From Chloroflexota bacterium (GTDB lineage: Bacteria > Chloroflexota > Anaerolineae > Caldilineales > Caldilineaceae), in assembly GCA_030058085.1 (NCBI GenBank), contig JASGTU010000287.1, forward strand, positions 1 to 44,154: a stretch of DNA of 44,154 nucleotides, read 5' to 3'. Positions 1 to 8,356 of the stretch are shown piece after piece. Position 1 is the stretch's first letter. Each line of letters starts with the position of its first letter. The notes under the pieces were generated by a model. That model did no database searches, was not told where the DNA came from, and saw nothing but the letters and a program-made list of their open reading frames with translations. A program made the translations under genes and the position numbers.

Positions 1-135
1 GTGGACGACAGCGTAACCGCACAGTCGGTGACCGCGGTGGACAGCGCCACGGTGAGGCTGACGCCGACCGGCATCGATCCGGACGACCAGCCGCCCGGCG
101 GCTGGCGGCTTCATCTGCCGCAGATCGACGGATAG
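1..135 (+). CDS. C-terminal end of an unknown protein (5' truncated by window)
   Basis: An open frame enters from the left edge in frame 1 and ends at a TAG at 133-135, giving 44 residues (ending LHLPQIDG). It is rich in Asp, Thr, Val and Pro, as in extracellular or beta-rich tail segments. The next start codon is about 190 bases downstream, so this is the 3' end of a gene whose body lies outside the window. I do not recognise the family. Confidence 0.5.
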   Translation: MDDSVTAQSVTAVDSATVRLTPTGIDPDDQPPGGWRLHLPQIDG

Positions 136-322
136 AGCGCTGCCGGCGCAGGCGTCACGACCATCTCAGAGGGGGCGGCCTAGCGGTTGTCCCCTTATAT
201 ATTGGCGCAGCGCAGGTGTAGTACAATAAAGGCAGCGCCGCGCATCAATCCCGGCGCATTCTCCCACACGCATACAACTGCATGCAATCATGGCATGCTC
301 ATCATATGAGGAGGCGCAAATC

Positions 323-1348
323 GTGAAGACAGTGGTTCTCGATAAGCCATTTTCGTTCCGGCTGACGGAGACCGAACCGCCCGGCGAGCCTGGGCAGGGG
401 GAAGCGCTGGTGCGCGTGCAGCGCGTGGGCATCTGCGGCACAGACTTGCACGCCTACCAGGGCAACCAGCCTTTCTTCGACTACCCGCGCATCCTTGGCC
501 ATGAGTTGGCCGTGGAGATCGTGGCGCTGGGGCCGTCCGCCGAGACGCACGGGCTGGCTGTGGGCGACCGCTGCGCGGTGGAGCCGTATCTGAACTGCGG
601 GACCTGCATCGCCTGCCGTCGCGGGCACACGAACTGCTGCGAGCGCCTGAGCGTGCTGGGCGTGCACCAGGACGGCGGCATGCGCGAGCAGGTGATCGTG
701 CCCATCGCCAAACTGCACAAGGCCAACGGCGTACCGCCGGAGCAACTGGCCTTGGTCGAGATGCTATGCATCGGCGCGCATGCGGCGCGCCGCGCGGCCA
801 TCGAGCCGGGCGAACCAGCCCTGGTTATCGGCGCCGGCCCAATCGGCCTGGGGACCATGCAGTTCGCCCGCGCCCTGGGCGCGGAAGTCATCGCTATGGA
901 CATCAACGCGCAACGGCTGGCCTTCTGCCAAGAGAACCTGGGCATCCAACGCATGGTGGATGCGCGCGGCGACGCGGCGGCGCAAGTGCGCGACCTGCTG
1001 GGCGGCGACCTGCCGACGCTGGTCTTCGACGCTACGGGCAACGCGCGCTCGATGATGGACGCCTTCAACTATGCAGCCCACAGCGGGCGCATCGTCTATG
1101 TCGGCCTGGTGAAGGGGGAGATCACCTTCAGCGATCCCTACTTTCACAGCCATGAATTGACGCTACTGGCGACGCGCAACGCCACGGGCGATGATTTCGC
1201 CTGGGTCATCGATTCGCTGGCGCGCAGGCAGGTTTCCGTAACCGGGTGGGATACGCACTACGCTACGCCGGAGACGCTGGCCGCGGACTTTCCAAGCTGG
1301 CTGCTGCCGGAGACGGGCGTGATCAAGGCGATGTTGACGTTTGAATAG
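323..1348 (+). CDS. Zinc-binding alcohol dehydrogenase family protein (MDR)
   Basis: This is a medium-chain dehydrogenase/reductase that would oxidise a secondary alcohol or polyol with NAD(P). The N-terminal GroES-like half carries the catalytic zinc Cys in GICGTDLHAY and the GHE motif. A four-Cys structural zinc lobe follows (CGTCIACRRGHTNCC). The Rossmann half carries GAGPIGLG. I chose the GTG at 323 because AGGAGG (309-314) sits 8 bases upstream. The in-frame ATG at 290 lies before that site and would put the ribosome-binding site inside the gene. A candidate -10 TACAAT lies at 222-227. An aldo/keto reductase follows after 79 bases, so the pair may act on the same carbonyl or sugar compound. 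The layout resembles sorbitol or galactitol dehydrogenases, but the substrate is unknown. Confidence 0.88.
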   Translation: MKTVVLDKPFSFRLTETEPPGEPGQGEALVRVQRVGICGTDLHAYQGNQPFFDYPRILGHELAVEIVALGPSAETHGLAVGDRCAVEPYLNCGTCIACRRGHTNCCERLSVLGVHQDGGMREQVIVPIAKLHKANGVPPEQLALVEMLCIGAHAARRAAIEPGEPALVIGAGPIGLGTMQFARALGAEVIAMDINAQRLAFCQENLGIQRMVDARGDAAAQVRDLLGGDLPTLVFDATGNARSMMDAFNYAAHSGRIVYVGLVKGEITFSDPYFHSHELTLLATRNATGDDFAWVIDSLARRQVSVTGWDTHYATPETLAADFPSWLLPETGVIKAMLTFE

Positions 1349-1427
1349 TGAATAGGCGCTTGATGACTAGACTGCTGAGCGGCACACAAGGCGGCGAACG
1401 CCGCCAAATAGAAGGGAAGATCAGGCA

Positions 1428-2432
1428 ATGAAGTACAATTATCTTGGGAAATCCAACCTTCTTGTCAGTAAAATTTGCTTGGGCACGATGCATTTTGGCG
1501 ATGCCACCTCGCAAGAGGAGGCTTTCCGCATCATGGACCGCGCCTTGGAGATGGGCATCAACTTCTTCGATACGGCCAACGTCTATGGCCGGTCCGGCGG
1601 GCGCGGGCGCACAGAGGAGATCATCGGCCAATGGTTCCAGCAGGACAAGTCGCGCCGCGACCGCGTGGTGCTGGCGACCAAGGTCTACGGCGAGATGCCC
1701 GAGCCGGACGTGACGAACAGCCGTCCCGGCATTTCCGCCTACAAGGTGCGCAAGCACGCGGCCGACTCGCTGCAGCGGCTGCAGACTGACCACATCGACC
1801 TCTACCAGGTTCACCACATCGACCGCCGCATTACGGGCGAGGAGTTTTGGGAAACCTTCGAGCGGCTGGTGGCGCAGGGCGACGTGCTCTATGTGGGCAC
1901 GAGCAACTTCCCCGGCTGGGGGCTGGCGAAGTTCCAGATGCAGGCGTTGCAGCGCGGCTCCCTGGGCCTCGTCTCCGAGCAGACCATGTACAACTTGCTG
2001 AACCGTATGCCGGAGCTTGAGGTGCTGCCCGCGGCGCTGGACCTGGGTATCGGCGTGCTGGCCTATATGCCGCTGGCTGGCGGGCTGTTGAGCGGCAAGG
2101 CGCGCCAGACGCCCGCCGGTTCGCGCACGCGCGAGGTGGAACAGGAGTACGAAATGGACCTGAGCGAGAACCGGCAGCTCGACGACTTCGCCGCGCTGTG
2201 CCAAGAGATCGGCGAGCCTGCGTATGTCGTCGCCATCGCCTGGACGCTGGCGAACCCATCCGTCGCTTCGGCCATTGTCGGCGTGCGCAAGCTGGAGCAC
2301 CTGGACGGGCTGGAGCGCGCCTCGGAACTGGCCTTGGATGCAGAGGCGATGGCGCGCCTGGAGGAGATCTTCAACATCAACCGGGGACGTCCGCTGCGAC
2401 CAGGGCCGGCTCCCGAAGCCTATTCATGGTAG
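1428..2432 (+). CDS. Aldo/keto reductase
   Basis: A 334-residue NADPH-dependent aldo/keto reductase with a TIM-barrel fold. The catalytic tetrad is readable: Asp and Tyr in FFDTANVYG, Lys in VLATKVYG and His in YQVHHID. The cofactor region includes YVGTSNF and, near the C terminus, ASAIVGVRKLEHL. The length is typical of the YhdN/Tas-like branch. A purine-rich GAAGGGAAG precedes the ATG. It is probably co-transcribed with the upstream dehydrogenase and with the YrdB-like gene 8 bases downstream. The substrate is unknown. Confidence 0.9.
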   Translation: MKYNYLGKSNLLVSKICLGTMHFGDATSQEEAFRIMDRALEMGINFFDTANVYGRSGGRGRTEEIIGQWFQQDKSRRDRVVLATKVYGEMPEPDVTNSRPGISAYKVRKHAADSLQRLQTDHIDLYQVHHIDRRITGEEFWETFERLVAQGDVLYVGTSNFPGWGLAKFQMQALQRGSLGLVSEQTMYNLLNRMPELEVLPAALDLGIGVLAYMPLAGGLLSGKARQTPAGSRTREVEQEYEMDLSENRQLDDFAALCQEIGEPAYVVAIAWTLANPSVASAIVGVRKLEHLDGLERASELALDAEAMARLEEIFNINRGRPLRPGPAPEAYSW

Positions 2433-2440
2433 CGTAACCT

Positions 2441-2800
2441 ATGAGCCAACATCCGCTCAATCTGGCGCTGCGTTTCGCCCTGGAGCTGGCGATGCTGGCC
2501 GCGCTGGGCGTCTGGGGCTGGACGCAGCACGCCGGCATGTGGCGCGTTGTGTTGGCCGTGGGGCTGCCGCTTGCGGCTGCGGCTCTGTGGGGCGTATTCC
2601 GCGTGCCCGGCGACCCGGGCAATGCGCCGGTGCGCGTCTCCGGGCTGCTGCGCCTGGCGCTGGAGGCGGCGTTGTTTGTGGCGGCGACGGCGGCGCTGAT
2701 CGCTTCGGAGCGGTGGACGGCGGCGTCGATCTTCGGCCTGCTGACCGTACTGCACTATCTCGCTTCGTACGACCGGCTGGCATGGCTGATGCGCCAGTAG
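2441..2800 (+). CDS. YrdB-like (DUF2568) small integral membrane protein
   Basis: A 119-residue hydrophobic protein with four likely membrane segments (about residues 8-26, 32-50, 67-85 and 90-108). Between segments two and three is the family motif RVPGDPG. The order of an N-terminal ALRFALELAML segment, the RVPGDP loop and RLALEAALF matches the YrdB/DUF2568 family, whose function is not established. It starts 8 bases after the aldo/keto reductase stop with no clear ribosome-binding site, which suggests translational coupling. The nearest promoter-like sequence is upstream of the dehydrogenase. Confidence 0.75.
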   Translation: MSQHPLNLALRFALELAMLAALGVWGWTQHAGMWRVVLAVGLPLAAAALWGVFRVPGDPGNAPVRVSGLLRLALEAALFVAATAALIASERWTAASIFGLLTVLHYLASYDRLAWLMRQ

Positions 2801-2900
2801 AGAATCCGGCTTGGCCGCCGGCGGATGCTCCCTGCGGCCCAATCTGCACGCGCATTTACAGCAGACCAGCGTAACTAACCGGTTCGATCGCCAAGCGCCT

Positions 2901-2980
2901 GTCATTCTGAAGCGAGCGTTAGCGAGCTGAAGAATCTCGTTGCCCCAAAGGGAGAGATGTTTCGCTACGCTCAACATGAC
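2901..2980. repeat. Dispersed 80-bp imperfect palindromic repeat, copy 1
   Basis: The element starts GTCATTCTGA and ends TCAACATGAC, so its ends are imperfect inverted repeats. Inside are two AGCGAG steps and AAGAATCTC. A copy of exactly the same length at 21407-21486 differs at 6 of 80 positions by hand count. The similarity continues weakly past the end (TGCGTATTTGGC at 2985-2996 and 21493-21504). It lies in a 245-base gap between the YrdB-like gene and the second dehydrogenase. No transposase is present. A non-autonomous MITE-like or REP-like element is likely. Confidence 0.8.
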
Positions 2981-3045
2981 ATCGTGCGTATTTGGCGATC
3001 AAACCGGCAACTAATCCAATAGCATAATAGAATAGGAAGCGGGTA

Positions 3046-4062
3046 ATGAAACAAGCGGTGATTACCGGCGTGCGGCAGGCCGAGTTGGCAGACGTGGCTG
3101 AGCCGCGTCCGTTCGAGAATTGGGTCGTGGTCAAGATTCACGCTGCACCCATGTGTACGGAGTACAAGTCATTCATCGCCGGGCACAACGCATCGCTGAT
3201 GGGGCACGAGGCGGCGGGAGAAGTCGTGGCGGCGGCGCAACCGTGCCGGGTCAAGGCCGGCGACCGCGTGGCGGTAATGCCCTTGGCCGGCTGCGGCCAA
3301 TGCGAGTATTGTCTTTCCGGTGATTTCATCCATTGCGCCCGGGCCCTGGATTTCGTGGGGCTGACCGGTCAGGAGACGGGGCACTCGACCATGGCCCAAT
3401 ACGTGCTCAAGCCGGACTGGCTGCTGCCCAAGCTCCCCGACGATATGTCCTATGCGCATGGCGGGCTGACCTGCTGCGCGCTGGGGCCTTCGTTCGGGGC
3501 GATGCAGACGATGAACGTGAGCGCGTTCGACACGGTGTTGATCACAGGCTTGGGGCCGGTGGGCCTGGGTGCGGTGGTCAATGCGCGCTACCGCGGGGCG
3601 CAGGTGATCGCGGCGGAGTCGCACCCGTGGCGCGTGCAGCGCGCACAGGAGATGGGCGTCGCCGCGGTGATCGACCCGCGTTCGGACGATCCGTTAGGCC
3701 AAATTCGGGCGCTGACCCATGGGCGCGGGGCGGACTGCGCCGTCGACTGCTCGGGCACGGTACAGGCGGAGCGGCTGTGCATCGACGCCACGCGGCGCAA
3801 GGGCAAGGTCGCCTTTATCGGCGAGTGCAACGATGACCTGGCGATCCGCATCAGCCCGGACATGATCCGCAAGGGGTTGACGCTGATCGGCGCCTGGCAC
3901 TACAACCTCAACGATATTGCCAAAGTGCTGCAAGTGATCCAAAATTCGCCGCTGATCGATCTGTTGGTGAGCCACACCTTCCCGATGAGCCGCATTCAGG
4001 AGGCGTTCGAGTTGCAGGCGTCGGGCGAATGCGCCAAGGTCATCCTCGACCCGTGGGGGTAG
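3046..4062 (+). CDS. Zinc-binding alcohol dehydrogenase family protein (MDR)
   Basis: A 338-residue medium-chain dehydrogenase. A catalytic zinc Cys is visible in APMCTEYKSF and the GHE motif in MGHEAAGEV. The four-Cys lobe is reduced to CGQCEYC...HC, still four cysteines. The nucleotide-binding loop is GLGPVGLG, and DCSGTVQAE lies in the second half. It is clearly a different paralogue from the gene at 323, with low similarity outside the motifs. It follows repeat copy 1 and so probably has its own promoter. The substrate cannot be told from sequence; sugar-alcohol or threonine-type dehydrogenases are possible. Confidence 0.87.
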   Translation: MKQAVITGVRQAELADVAEPRPFENWVVVKIHAAPMCTEYKSFIAGHNASLMGHEAAGEVVAAAQPCRVKAGDRVAVMPLAGCGQCEYCLSGDFIHCARALDFVGLTGQETGHSTMAQYVLKPDWLLPKLPDDMSYAHGGLTCCALGPSFGAMQTMNVSAFDTVLITGLGPVGLGAVVNARYRGAQVIAAESHPWRVQRAQEMGVAAVIDPRSDDPLGQIRALTHGRGADCAVDCSGTVQAERLCIDATRRKGKVAFIGECNDDLAIRISPDMIRKGLTLIGAWHYNLNDIAKVLQVIQNSPLIDLLVSHTFPMSRIQEAFELQASGECAKVILDPWG

Positions 4063-4121
4063 GGCTGCGCCGTTCTAGAAATATCGAATTCGGAAGCGCC
4101 GGTTAGGCGTAGGAGCGGGTG

Positions 4122-5228
4122 ATGAGCGCGGTGATTGTTATCCAGTTGGTTGCAGGGTTTGTATTGTTGATTGCGGGGGCGGAAGGACTGGTGCGCGGGG
4201 CGTCGCGCATTGCGTTGGCGCTTGGCATCCCGCCGCTGATCATCGGGTTGACGGTCGTCGCTCTGGGCACTAGCTCGCCGGAACTTGCCGTGTCCATCGG
4301 CGCGAGCGTGACCGGACGGCCGGACATCACCGTTGGCAACGTGATCGGCAGCAATATCCTCAATGTACTCTTCATTCTGGGCGTGTCGGCCGCGCTTATC
4401 CCGCTCGTGGTGCAACGCCAGCTTGTGCGTTTGGACGTGCCGATCATGATCGCTGCGTCCGTGGCGGCGTGGCTGTTCGCCCTCGACGGGCAGGTCAACC
4501 GGCTGGAAGGAGGGCTGCTCTTTGCCGGCCTGCTCGCCTATGTCGGATTCCTCTTCAACCAACTGCGCCAAGAGCGGGGTACGGAGGTAGAAGCCCAATA
4601 CGAAGAAAAGTACCGGCGGGCTGTGGACATGTCGGCGCGCACATGGGTGGCTAACGTAGGCCTTGTGGTCGGGGGGCTGGCGGTTCTGGCATTAGGCAGT
4701 CACTGGCTGGTGGCGGGGGCAACGGCCATTGCCGAACTGCTGGGGGTGAGCCAGTTGATCATCGGGCTGACTATCGTAGCCGTGGGCACCTCGCTGCCCG
4801 AAGTGGCGACGTCGATCCTTGCCAGCATTCGGGGCGAACGCGATATCGCTGTGGGCAATGCGGTGGGCAGCAACATCTTCAATCTACTGGCGGTATTAGG
4901 TTTGAGCGCGCTGGTGGCGCCTGTGCCGCTGCGCGTGAATACCGCCGCCATTCACTTCGATTTGCCGGTTATGGTGGCGGTGGCGCTCGCCTGCCTGCCC
5001 ATCTTCTTCACCGGCTCTCTGATCGCTCGCTGGGAAGGTTTCCTGTTCCTAGGCTATTATGCAGCCTATACCGTCTATCTTATCCTCTATGCGCAGCAGC
5101 ACGACGCGCTGCCGCTGTTCAGTGATGTGATGCTGCTCTTCGTCATCCCGCTGACCGTGCTGACGCTAGTCGTGATCACGTGGCGAGCGTTCGGACGGCA
5201 GCGAACGGCCAGCCGGGCAAGCAGTTAG
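4122..5228 (+). CDS. Calcium/sodium antiporter, CaCA family (YrbG-like), copy A
   Basis: A cation:cation exchanger of about 368 residues that would extrude Ca2+ in exchange for Na+ at the cytoplasmic membrane. The two alpha-repeat signatures are intact: GTSSPELAVSI with GNVIGSNI in the first half, and GTSLPEVATSI with GNAVGSNIFN in the second. About ten membrane segments surround a polar loop near residue 150. I prefer ATG 4122 because AGGAG (4111-4115) is 6 bases upstream; GTG 4119 is one codon earlier. A paralogue follows 19 bases downstream, and the last 246 comparable bases are unusually similar between the two. Confidence 0.93.
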   Translation: MSAVIVIQLVAGFVLLIAGAEGLVRGASRIALALGIPPLIIGLTVVALGTSSPELAVSIGASVTGRPDITVGNVIGSNILNVLFILGVSAALIPLVVQRQLVRLDVPIMIAASVAAWLFALDGQVNRLEGGLLFAGLLAYVGFLFNQLRQERGTEVEAQYEEKYRRAVDMSARTWVANVGLVVGGLAVLALGSHWLVAGATAIAELLGVSQLIIGLTIVAVGTSLPEVATSILASIRGERDIAVGNAVGSNIFNLLAVLGLSALVAPVPLRVNTAAIHFDLPVMVAVALACLPIFFTGSLIARWEGFLFLGYYAAYTVYLILYAQQHDALPLFSDVMLLFVIPLTVLTLVVITWRAFGRQRTASRASS

Positions 5229-5247
5229 CGATACACCGGAGCAGCCC

Positions 5248-6333
5248 ATGAGCGCGCTTATCATACTCCAGCTAGTCGGCGGGGTGGTGTTGTTGATCGT
5301 TGGGGCGGAAGGGTTGGTGCGGGGGGCCTCGCGCATTGCCGCGGCGCTCGGCATTGCGCCGTTGATCATCGGGCTGACCGTTGTGGCGTTTGGCACCAGC
5401 TCGCCCGAATTGGCTGTGTCGATCGGGGCCGGCTTGAACGGCCAGGCTGATATTGCTCTGGGCAACGTGATAGGCAGCAACATCTTCAATGTGCTTTTCA
5501 TCCTCGGCACATCCGCCCTCATCGCTCCGCTAGTCGTCAACCAGCAGCTTGTGCGTCTTGATGTGCCGATCCTGATCGCCGTGTCGATCGTTGCGTGGCT
5601 GTTTTGTTCCGATGGGCAGGTCAACCGGCTGGAGGGGCTGGCGCTTTTCGCCGGATTGATCGCCTATACCGGCTTTCTAATCGCCCAGGCGCGTGGCGAG
5701 AAGGATGCCGAAGTGCATGCCCAGTATGACAAGAAGCGCTGGCGCGCGGGGGATGCATCGGCTAGGGGTTGGCTGATCAATGTGGCGTATGTGATCGCGG
5801 GGCTGGCGATCCTCGTCCTGGGCAGCCGCTTGCTGGTCACGTCGGCTACGGCTATCGCCCAGGCGCTTGGCGTAAGCTCGCTCATCATTGGGCTGACCAT
5901 CGTGGCCGCGGGCACGTCGCTGCCGGAAGTGGCGACGTCGATCCTTGCCAGCGTTCGGGGCGAACGAGACATCGCCGTGGGTAATGTGGTGGGCAGCAAC
6001 CTCTTCAACCTGCTGGCGGTGCTGGGGCTGACTGCCAGTGTAGCGCCGAACGGGGTCCCGGTCAGCGCGGCCGCCATTCACTTCGACCTGCCGGTCATGG
6101 CGGCGGTGGCGCTCGCCTGCTTGCCCATCTTTTTCACCGGCTCTCTGATCGCGCGCTGGGAAGGCTTCCTGTTCCTAGGCTATTACGCAGCCTATACCGT
6201 CTATCTCATCCTCTATGCGCAGCAGCACGACGCGCTGCCGCTGTTCAGCGAAGTGATGCTGCTCTTCGTCATCCCGCTGACTGTGCTGACGTTGGCTGTG
6301 ATCTCGTGGCGAGCGGTTAACGCACGCCCTTGA
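5248..6333 (+). CDS. Calcium/sodium antiporter, CaCA family (YrbG-like), copy B
   Basis: A 361-residue tandem paralogue of the preceding gene, with both alpha-repeats (GTSSPELAVSI/GNVIGSNIFN and GTSLPEVATSI/GNVVGSNLFN). The segment 6070-6315 aligns without gaps to 4944-5189 of copy A at 228 of 246 bases by hand count. Most of the differences are synonymous. The 5' two thirds diverge much more. The two may work as alternative or partner exchangers. The 3' end overlaps the convergent MFS gene by 17 bases. Confidence 0.93.
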   Translation: MSALIILQLVGGVVLLIVGAEGLVRGASRIAAALGIAPLIIGLTVVAFGTSSPELAVSIGAGLNGQADIALGNVIGSNIFNVLFILGTSALIAPLVVNQQLVRLDVPILIAVSIVAWLFCSDGQVNRLEGLALFAGLIAYTGFLIAQARGEKDAEVHAQYDKKRWRAGDASARGWLINVAYVIAGLAILVLGSRLLVTSATAIAQALGVSSLIIGLTIVAAGTSLPEVATSILASVRGERDIAVGNVVGSNLFNLLAVLGLTASVAPNGVPVSAAAIHFDLPVMAAVALACLPIFFTGSLIARWEGFLFLGYYAAYTVYLILYAQQHDALPLFSEVMLLFVIPLTVLTLAVISWRAVNARP

Positions 6334-7537
6334 TGCGGCTGAGGGCGAAGACAGCGAGCAGGGCCAGCGCCGCCCAGAAGAGGAAGGGCGCGCCGGGATC
6401 GATTGCCGCCAGGCTGTTGCCCAGCGGGGGCGAAAGTACGTTCGCCAGGTAAGAATTCGCCATGATGAAGCCGGTAGCCGTGGCGGCGTAGCGAGGACCG
6501 ATCCCGCGCAGTTCCATGACCACGGTGATGATGATCGCCATGAAGCCGTCGCGCACCATGCCGGCGAATATGACCGCGGGCCAGACCAAAGCGCCGTCGA
6601 CTACGGCCAGCGCGCCGATGCCGGCGGCGATCATCAGGCTGGCGATGATGAGCAGAGGACGTCGCCGGCCTAACCGGTCGGACAGCAGCGCAAAGGGGAT
6701 GGCGAACAACAGGCTGGAGGCGTGGAAGGAGGAGAGCGCTGCGTCGGCGGTGGCTGGCGCCCAGCCGATGCCGCGTAGATAGAGCGGCAGATAGCCCAGC
6801 GTTCCCTGTACGCAGCCGCTGATGCCGAAGAGCGTCAGCGCCACCAACCAGATGTTGGGCGTCTTGGCGACATGCAGCAGCCCGGCGCGCAGCGGGACGC
6901 CGTTCGACGGCTGGCGACGTCCGTTCGGCCCGTCGCGCGTGATCGCCCAGAAGCCGCCCACGGCGAGGGCGATGGCGGCGAAGAAGAAGATCACGTTGCG
7001 CCAGCCGCCCAGCAGAGGCGAGAGCACGGTGGCGCTGAGGAGCGCGCCGATCATGAAGCCGAGGGCCATGCCCGCTGAGACGACGCCGTTGGCCGCGCCC
7101 AGCCGGCGCGCCGAGAACCAGATGGCGCAGGTCTTGTGCACGTTGGTGGGGATGGCGGGCAGAATCATGCCGGCTATGAGGACAGTCGCGGCTAGGGTAA
7201 AGAAGTCGACGGCGAAGCTGCGCAGCGCGCCGGTGACGCCTGCGATCAGGCAGCCGAACATAAGGGCTCGCCGCGCGCCAATACGGTCGCCGATTGCCCC
7301 GCCGAGTAAGGCCATGATCAGACCCGCCAGCGGCGCTACGCCCCAGATGAAGCCGACCTGCACCAAACTGAGGTCGAACTCTGCCGCGATCTCGTCGAAG
7401 AGCACGGGCAGCGCCATCGTCGGCATGCCCATGACCAGCGCATGGGTGAGCGCGGCCAGGGTGAGCACATACCATTTGTAGCCGCCGGACGCCGGCGGCG
7501 CAGCGGCGGGCGTGTCGATGTGGGCGGGCGTGGTCAC
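6317..7537 (-). CDS. MFS transporter
   Basis: A major facilitator superfamily permease of about 406 residues with 12 predicted membrane segments. The inter-helix motif GGAIGDRIGARRALM follows TM2, and the second-half counterpart LLSDRLGRRRPLL is present. The open frame extends upstream to 7684. I choose GTG 7537 because a GGAAGG site lies at the right distance and because a longer form would run into the divergent gene at 7673. The layout resembles the nitrate/cyanate-type (CynX) and general drug:proton branches. The substrate is unknown. Confidence 0.88.
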   Translation of the reverse strand: MTTPAHIDTPAAAPPASGGYKWYVLTLAALTHALVMGMPTMALPVLFDEIAAEFDLSLVQVGFIWGVAPLAGLIMALLGGAIGDRIGARRALMFGCLIAGVTGALRSFAVDFFTLAATVLIAGMILPAIPTNVHKTCAIWFSARRLGAANGVVSAGMALGFMIGALLSATVLSPLLGGWRNVIFFFAAIALAVGGFWAITRDGPNGRRQPSNGVPLRAGLLHVAKTPNIWLVALTLFGISGCVQGTLGYLPLYLRGIGWAPATADAALSSFHASSLLFAIPFALLSDRLGRRRPLLIIASLMIAAGIGALAVVDGALVWPAVIFAGMVRDGFMAIIITVVMELRGIGPRYAATATGFIMANSYLANVLSPPLGNSLAAIDPGAPFLFWAALALLAVFALSRIKGVR

Positions 7538-7672
7538 GGCAGCGCCTTCCGGTGGCGAGGACAATGAATGAACCTGACCGTTGCATGATACCACCGGCGA
7601 GCGTAAATGGTGAACCGGTTTAGGTTTGGCGGATTGATCCGGTTCTCTACACTCTTGCAAGAGGAGCGCTAG

Positions 7673-8221
7673 GTGCGAATTCACATCTTCGGCGCGTCCG
7701 GCTCGGGAACGACGACGCTAGGCCGCGCCTTGGCGGAGGCGTTGGGCATCGACCACTTCGACACGGACGACTTCTATTGGGAGCGGACAGACCCGCCCTT
7801 CACGCTCAAGCGCCCGGTAGAGGAGCGCCGGCGGCTTCTGCGCCGGCGCCTGCTACAAAGCGAGGCGTGGACGCTCTCCGGCTCGCTCGTCAACTGGGCC
7901 GAGGGCATCGACACGCTCTACACCCACGTCGTGCTGTTGCGTCTGCAGCCGGACATCCGGCTGGCGCGGCTGACCGTGCGGGAAATGGAGCGCTACGGCG
8001 CACGCGCCCTCCCCGGCGGCGACATGCATGAGAACGTGCAGGAGTTTCTGGCCTGGGCCAGGCGCTATGATGACGGCGGGCTGGACGTGCGCAGCCGTGC
8101 GCTGCACGAGCAGTACATCGCCAAGCTTACGTGCCCGGTGATCGAAATTGATTCAGCGCAGCCGGTAGACAGCCTCGTGCGGGAGTTGCTGGACTGGCTG
8201 GCAGCTCACCCGTCCGGCTGA
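7673..8221 (+). CDS. P-loop kinase-like ATPase (adenylate/shikimate-kinase fold)
   Basis: A 182-residue protein opening with a Walker A loop GASGSGTTT at residues 6-14. The pattern HFDTDDFYW follows, typical of small nucleoside/adenylate-type kinases and FlaR-like proteins. An arginine-rich lid-like stretch (RPVEERRRLLRRRLL) comes next. The GTG start has GAGGAG (7661-7666) 6 bases upstream. It stands alone between the divergent MFS gene and a lipoprotein gene. The phosphoryl acceptor is unknown. The family is often annotated only as an AAA-family or adenylate-kinase-like ATPase. Confidence 0.75.
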   Translation: MRIHIFGASGSGTTTLGRALAEALGIDHFDTDDFYWERTDPPFTLKRPVEERRRLLRRRLLQSEAWTLSGSLVNWAEGIDTLYTHVVLLRLQPDIRLARLTVREMERYGARALPGGDMHENVQEFLAWARRYDDGGLDVRSRALHEQYIAKLTCPVIEIDSAQPVDSLVRELLDWLAAHPSG

Positions 8222-8356
8222 CGGGGGGAGGCGGCCTGATCACGCCTATCATCGAACGGATATGCCGTATCGCCGCCGTTCTCTTGCCGGGATGCCGGGA
8301 CGATTACAGACTGTGCTAGAGTGTCAAAGGTCTTTGAGGTCAGGAGGATTTGGCCG

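Noticed and set aside
202-227. TTGGCG and TACAAT as a promoter for the first dehydrogenase
   Set aside because: The spacer is only 14 bases, so only the -10 is mentioned as a weak candidate.
8321-8356. Upstream GTG start for the SGNH-like lipoprotein
   Set aside because: It would place a polar segment before the signal peptide, and AGGAGG is spaced for ATG 8357 instead.
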